Source of the DNA: Campylobacteraceae bacterium
Lineage (GTDB): Bacteria > Campylobacterota > Campylobacteria > Campylobacterales > Sulfurospirillaceae
NCBI GenBank assembly: GCA_027011025.1
Contig: JALVAU010000184.1
Span: 1 to 9,001 of the forward strand
Length of the DNA stretch: 9,001 bases
Reading direction: 5' to 3'
The notes under the pieces were generated by a model. The model was not told the origin of the DNA. It made no database searches and saw only the letters and a program-made list of their open reading frames with translations. Position numbers and translations under genes: made by a program. This document shows positions 6,439 to 9,001 of this stretch, one piece after another (positions within the stretch are counted from its first letter, which is position 1; the number at the start of each line of letters is the position of its first letter).

Positions 6439-7047
6439 TTAGTTAAACATAAGCAACAGCCCAAAAGAGCCCAGCACGATTCCTGCTACTTTTTCTATCC
6501 TAAATACATAAGAGGAGAGTCTCTGCTTTACTTTTTTATTTCCGATTATCAAGCTTATTCCCATATCCCAAAGAAATACCAAAGAGAACATCCAAAGAGC
6601 ATATAAGCTTCTCATATAAAGTGTAGTTGTTGTTGAAACTAAAGCGGTAAACAAAGAGAGGTAAAAGATGATATTTTTTGGATTTAAAAAAGCGGATAGA
6701 AAGCCTTTTGTAAACTCTCCTTTTAAATTCTCTACATGTAGAATTGTTTTTTCTCCTTTTTTAAGTAGATCGATTTTAGGTGTTTTTAAAAGCATATAGC
6801 CTAGATATAGCAGATATAAGCCTCCCAAATATTTTAGCGTGTTCATTAACCAACTCATATGTTTTATACTCTCAAGCCCTAAAACCGCGATGATGAGGTA
6901 GATTGCATGTGCGGAGGCTATGCCTGCACAAACAACAAAAGCCTCTTTTAGTGTTTTTTTGAGTGAAGTTTGTATGATGATGAAAAAATCAGGCCCAGGG
7001 CTCAAAAGAGCTAAAAAATGTGCAGTTGCCAAAATCAAAAATTCCAT
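6439..7047 (-). CDS. LysE/RhtB family exporter (LysE-type translocator)
   Basis: This is an inner membrane protein of the family that exports amino acids and related small metabolites. The 202 residues have the usual length and about six hydrophobic segments. They carry the two family hallmarks: SPGPDFF at 16-22 near the N-terminus, and FLNPKNIIFYLSLF at 120-133 after the cytoplasmic loop (about 88-112). The start is well supported: GGAGGT at 7053-7058 lies five bases before the ATG (7045-7047). The gene is transcribed towards the dipeptidase, so the two are convergent. About 70 bases remain between its start and the insertion sequence. This stretch holds an AT-rich TATATA-type sequence (about 7069-7076) that could be its -10 region, so it may keep its own promoter. 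The substrate cannot be deduced; members vary (lysine, threonine, homoserine, cysteine, others). Confidence 0.88.
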   Translation of the reverse strand: MEFLILATAHFLALLSPGPDFFIIIQTSLKKTLKEAFVVCAGIASAHAIYLIIAVLGLESIKHMSWLMNTLKYLGGLYLLYLGYMLLKTPKIDLLKKGEKTILHVENLKGEFTKGFLSAFLNPKNIIFYLSLFTALVSTTTTLYMRSLYALWMFSLVFLWDMGISLIIGNKKVKQRLSSYVFRIEKVAGIVLGSFGLLLMFN

Positions 7048-7118
7048 TATTTACCTCCAAAAAAGGAAGTATATATAATTTTTAAAATAAACTATTGTAC
7101 AAAATTGAGTTGATACTC

Positions 7119-7133
7119 TCCTGACTTTCTCAT
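7119..7133. repeat. Left terminal inverted repeat of the IS
   Basis: This 15-base sequence is perfectly complementary to 8879-8893. It lies about 32 bases beyond the transposase stop codon. Bases outside it no longer match between the two ends. Confidence 0.88.
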
Positions 7134-7164
7134 ATGGACACACAAATTTATCTAAACTTAAATT

Positions 7165-8766
7165 TTACTTATTTCTAATAGCATCATATACCTTTTGTTG
7201 CACATCATCAAACTTAAGATATAGTAACTTTCCATTTGTATTAAGCGCATACATGTGTTTAATAATATCTCTTAATAATTTTTGAGAAAAATAAAACTTG
7301 ACACCATGAAGTTTTAATCTTCTCTCAAACTCTTTATATATTGCATAAGATACAAAGCTTATTAGAATATGTGCTTTTATCCTTGTTTCTAACCTATGGT
7401 ATATTGGTCTTATCTGTAAATCTGTTTTAGAGATTCTAAAAGCTCTTTCAACATCATATTGATTTCGATAATGAGCTATGACATCATCTGCACTAAGTGT
7501 AAAATCATTGGTAGCAAACCCTTTGATACCATCTAATTTTTCATCGCTTATAATTTTATCTGGATTGATTTTGTATTTAATGGCACACTTATCTTCAATA
7601 TCAAGATACTTGGCATAGTAGGAAAGCTTTAAATCTGATTTAGTAATATTTTTCTTTTGCAAAGTATTTTCTATTTTTTGCAATGCTTTTTCTCTTGTTT
7701 TTTTATCTTTTTTTGCTCTTTTTGCAGAGTAGGTGAGGATTAGATTTTGTTGAATCTCTAAGGTCTGTTTGTCTCCATTGTTATCTTTATAGTTTATCTC
7801 TTTTTTATACTTTATAGTATGAATAACTCCATTATCTATAAAAGTTAAATTGGCAATCTTATTCTTAAGTTTATTAGAGATGTTTTTAATTTTGTAAGCA
7901 AGGACATATTTATATCCATTGTTTTCAAGATAAGCTATATTGGCATTATTTAGCATACCTCTGTCAGCTACAACTACAGGTCTGTTTTTGAGTTGAAATT
8001 TAGTTTGAAATTTTTGTAGTATATCTACAAGTGTATGTCCCTCATATTTATTGCCTTCATACACTTCATAAGAGAGTGGATATCCTTGCAGAGTTGTAAA
8101 TAGACCAAGTAGTATTTGAGGGCGAGCTAATTTTCCTTCTTTAGAAAAACCTATGCGTCTTAGATCATCTTCACTCTCACTTTCAAAGTATAAAGTTGTT
8201 ACATCGTAAAATGTTGCCGTAATTGTATCATTCATAATCTTTTTAGTATGGTTAAATACACAATTTTGTATCTGATTTTTAATATTCTTCTGATAAAGAG
8301 TATCTAAAAATCTGTATATTCTGTTTTTATCAATGCTCTCTTGTTTAAAATATTCAAGATAATCGATAAGATAAAGTTTACTGCCAGGATATAGAAGTCT
8401 CGAGATAACAAGAGCCTTGAAAAGTTTAAGTTCTTTTACACTTAAATTAATACTATGACACCCTATCTCTTCAAATAGCTTTCCGTAAATGAGCTCATCG
8501 CCTATTGGTATTAACTCATTGTTAGATAAGCTTATAAACTCTAAATCATCATTTTCCTGATTATTATTGTCAAACAGTGTTGGGTATATCTGTTTGTTTA
8601 GCTCTATCAGTCTGATTGATGCAATATCTAAATAGAGTTGTTTTTCTATAGCATTTTTTGCACATCCAACCGTCTCAACTACTTTGTAACCTCTGTTTTT
8701 TCTGTCAATTATCTGTATGCTGACACTTCCACTACTATTTTTCTTTTTTCTAATATGTAAACTCAT
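7165..8766 (-). CDS. IS1634-family DDE transposase
   Basis: The transposase catalyses movement of the surrounding IS. The ATG at 8764-8766 gives 533 residues beginning MSLHIRKKK, which fits family N-termini. A GTG at 8800-8802 would add 12 residues; neither has a clear ribosome binding site. Numbering below is from the GTG. The catalytic triad is readable: D200 in FYDVTTLYFES, D280 in VVVADRGML, and E452 in YDVERAFRISK, inside the Y/R/E/K signature of IS4-type enzymes. A long insertion between the second D and the E (about 310-430) is lysine-rich and typical of this family. The C-terminal region (472-545) is helical in appearance. There is no frameshift or internal stop, so the protein should be active. 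Codons are AT-rich like the TRAP region. Confidence 0.92.
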   Translation of the reverse strand: MSLHIRKKKNSSGSVSIQIIDRKNRGYKVVETVGCAKNAIEKQLYLDIASIRLIELNKQIYPTLFDNNNQENDDLEFISLSNNELIPIGDELIYGKLFEEIGCHSINLSVKELKLFKALVISRLLYPGSKLYLIDYLEYFKQESIDKNRIYRFLDTLYQKNIKNQIQNCVFNHTKKIMNDTITATFYDVTTLYFESESEDDLRRIGFSKEGKLARPQILLGLFTTLQGYPLSYEVYEGNKYEGHTLVDILQKFQTKFQLKNRPVVVADRGMLNNANIAYLENNGYKYVLAYKIKNISNKLKNKIANLTFIDNGVIHTIKYKKEINYKDNNGDKQTLEIQQNLILTYSAKRAKKDKKTREKALQKIENTLQKKNITKSDLKLSYYAKYLDIEDKCAIKYKINPDKIISDEKLDGIKGFATNDFTLSADDVIAHYRNQYDVERAFRISKTDLQIRPIYHRLETRIKAHILISFVSYAIYKEFERRLKLHGVKFYFSQKLLRDIIKHMYALNTNGKLLYLKFDDVQQKVYDAIRNK

Positions 8767-8820
8767 ATCTAATTTTATCAAATTATTAGCATTCGGACAC
8801 ACATTTTTTACATAAAATGG

Positions 8821-8849
8821 ATTATAAAAGCCCTATTTTAGGGATTGTA
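8821..8849 (-). promoter_or_regulatory. Putative transposase promoter with internal palindrome
   Basis: On the minus strand TATAAT (8826 to 8821) lies 17 bases after TACAAT (8849 to 8844), a fair promoter upstream of the transposase starts. The spacer contains the perfect dyad CCCTA-TTT-TAGGG at 8831-8843, which could act as an operator. In a transcript entering from outside the IS, it would form a small G-C-capped hairpin. Confidence 0.4.
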
Positions 8850-8878
8850 TGATTTTAAAATTGTTTATTTTTGGTAAA

Positions 8879-8893
8879 ATGAGAAAGTCAGGA
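8879..8893. repeat. Right terminal inverted repeat of the IS
   Basis: The sequence ATGAGAAAGTCAGGA matches the reverse complement of 7119-7133 with no mismatch. It lies directly against the accA fragment; the last base may be shared with the AAG lysine codon at 8893-8895. Confidence 0.88.
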
Positions 8894-9001
8894 AGATTAC
8901 AGCAGATGATTTACACAAGATGGGCTTAATTGACGAAGTCCTAGAAGAGCCGATCGTTGGGGCTCATAGAGATAAGCTTGGTTCTGCAAATGCTATTAAG
9001 G
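8893..9001 (+). pseudogene. accA: accA 3' fragment (acetyl-CoA carboxylase carboxyltransferase alpha), cut at the IS end
   Basis: The frame beginning at 8893 codes KITADDLHKMGLID, then EEPIVGAHRDK and SANAIK, and runs off the window end. This matches the C-terminal part of AccA, where KITAxDL, GLIDE(V/I) and EP-GGAHRD are conserved. AccA is about 310 residues, so roughly the first 250 are missing. AccA with AccD transfers the carboxyl group from carboxybiotin to acetyl-CoA, the first step of fatty acid synthesis, and is normally essential. The upstream frame enters the IS and reaches a stop (TAA 8875-8877), with no start or ribosome binding site for the fragment. No other accA part exists on the left of the IS, so here the gene is broken. 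An intact copy or the other half should be elsewhere, or the join is an assembly artefact. Confidence 0.75.

Larger units (their letters stand above)
7119..8893 (-). mobile_element. Insertion sequence of the IS1634 family, about 1.78 kb, apparently intact
   Basis: The element is bounded by 15-bp perfect terminal inverted repeats, TCCTGACTTTCTCAT at 7119-7133 and its reverse complement at 8879-8893. It contains one uninterrupted transposase gene filling most of its length. Size and gene layout fit the IS1634 family (IS4 superfamily). The outermost bases could extend one or two positions beyond the given limits. No target-site duplication is seen: the flanks read ATACTC on the left and AGATTA on the right. 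A 9-base repeat, GGACACACA, occurs in direct orientation near both ends (7136-7144 and 8795-8803). Because the right flank is an accA fragment and the left flank is not accA, the copy probably took part in a rearrangement, or the sequence was joined through a repeated IS. Confidence 0.88.

Noticed and set aside
7092..7118. Minus-strand reading EYQLNFVQ-stop between the exporter gene and the IS, perhaps the end of a gene truncated by the IS
   Set aside because: Only eight residues are readable, no family can be recognised, and other frames are equally possible in this AT-rich stretch.

Overview
The window looks like chromosomal DNA from a Campylobacterota (epsilonproteobacterial) organism of the Sulfurimonas/Arcobacter type. 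This is judged from the low GC, the TTG start, purine-rich ribosome binding sites, TATAAT-type promoters with poor -35 boxes, and the style of the LipA, Lpd and AccA proteins. No rRNA or marker gene allows a firmer placement.

Layout, left to right. (1) About 1-2246, plus strand: the last codons of an unknown gene, then lipA (lipoyl synthase) and lpdA (dihydrolipoyl dehydrogenase), which overlap by ATGA. This is a lipoate synthesis and re-oxidation pair serving lipoyl-dependent complexes encoded elsewhere. (2) 2247-2498: an AT-rich gap with a promoter-like element, a small palindrome and weak hairpins. (3) 2499-5344: a complete DctPQM-type TRAP transporter (periplasmic binding protein, small and large membrane subunits), tightly packed. 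(4) 5426-6166: a VanX/DdpX-like zinc D-Ala-D-Ala dipeptidase without a signal peptide. The arrangement suggests that the TRAP transporter imports a small carboxylated compound and the dipeptidase processes it, or a product of it, in the cytoplasm. (5) 6167-6438: a gene-free stretch with an 8-C homopolymer. (6) 6439-7047, minus strand: a LysE/RhtB-type exporter. (7) 7119-8893: an apparently intact IS1634-family insertion sequence with 15-bp perfect terminal inverted repeats and a full-length DDE transposase on the minus strand. (8) 8893-9001: the C-terminal part of accA (acetyl-CoA carboxylase carboxyltransferase alpha subunit), which begins exactly at the right end of the IS.

The two points most worth following are the TRAP/D,D-dipeptidase pairing, an unusual combination since E. 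coli DdpX goes with an ABC dipeptide transporter, and the IS/accA junction. No accA 5' part and no target-site duplication is visible on the other side of the IS, so this is not a simple insertion. It implies IS-mediated deletion or inversion, or an assembly join through a repeated IS. I see no CRISPR array, tRNA, rRNA, phage gene or clearly new defence or other multi-gene system here.
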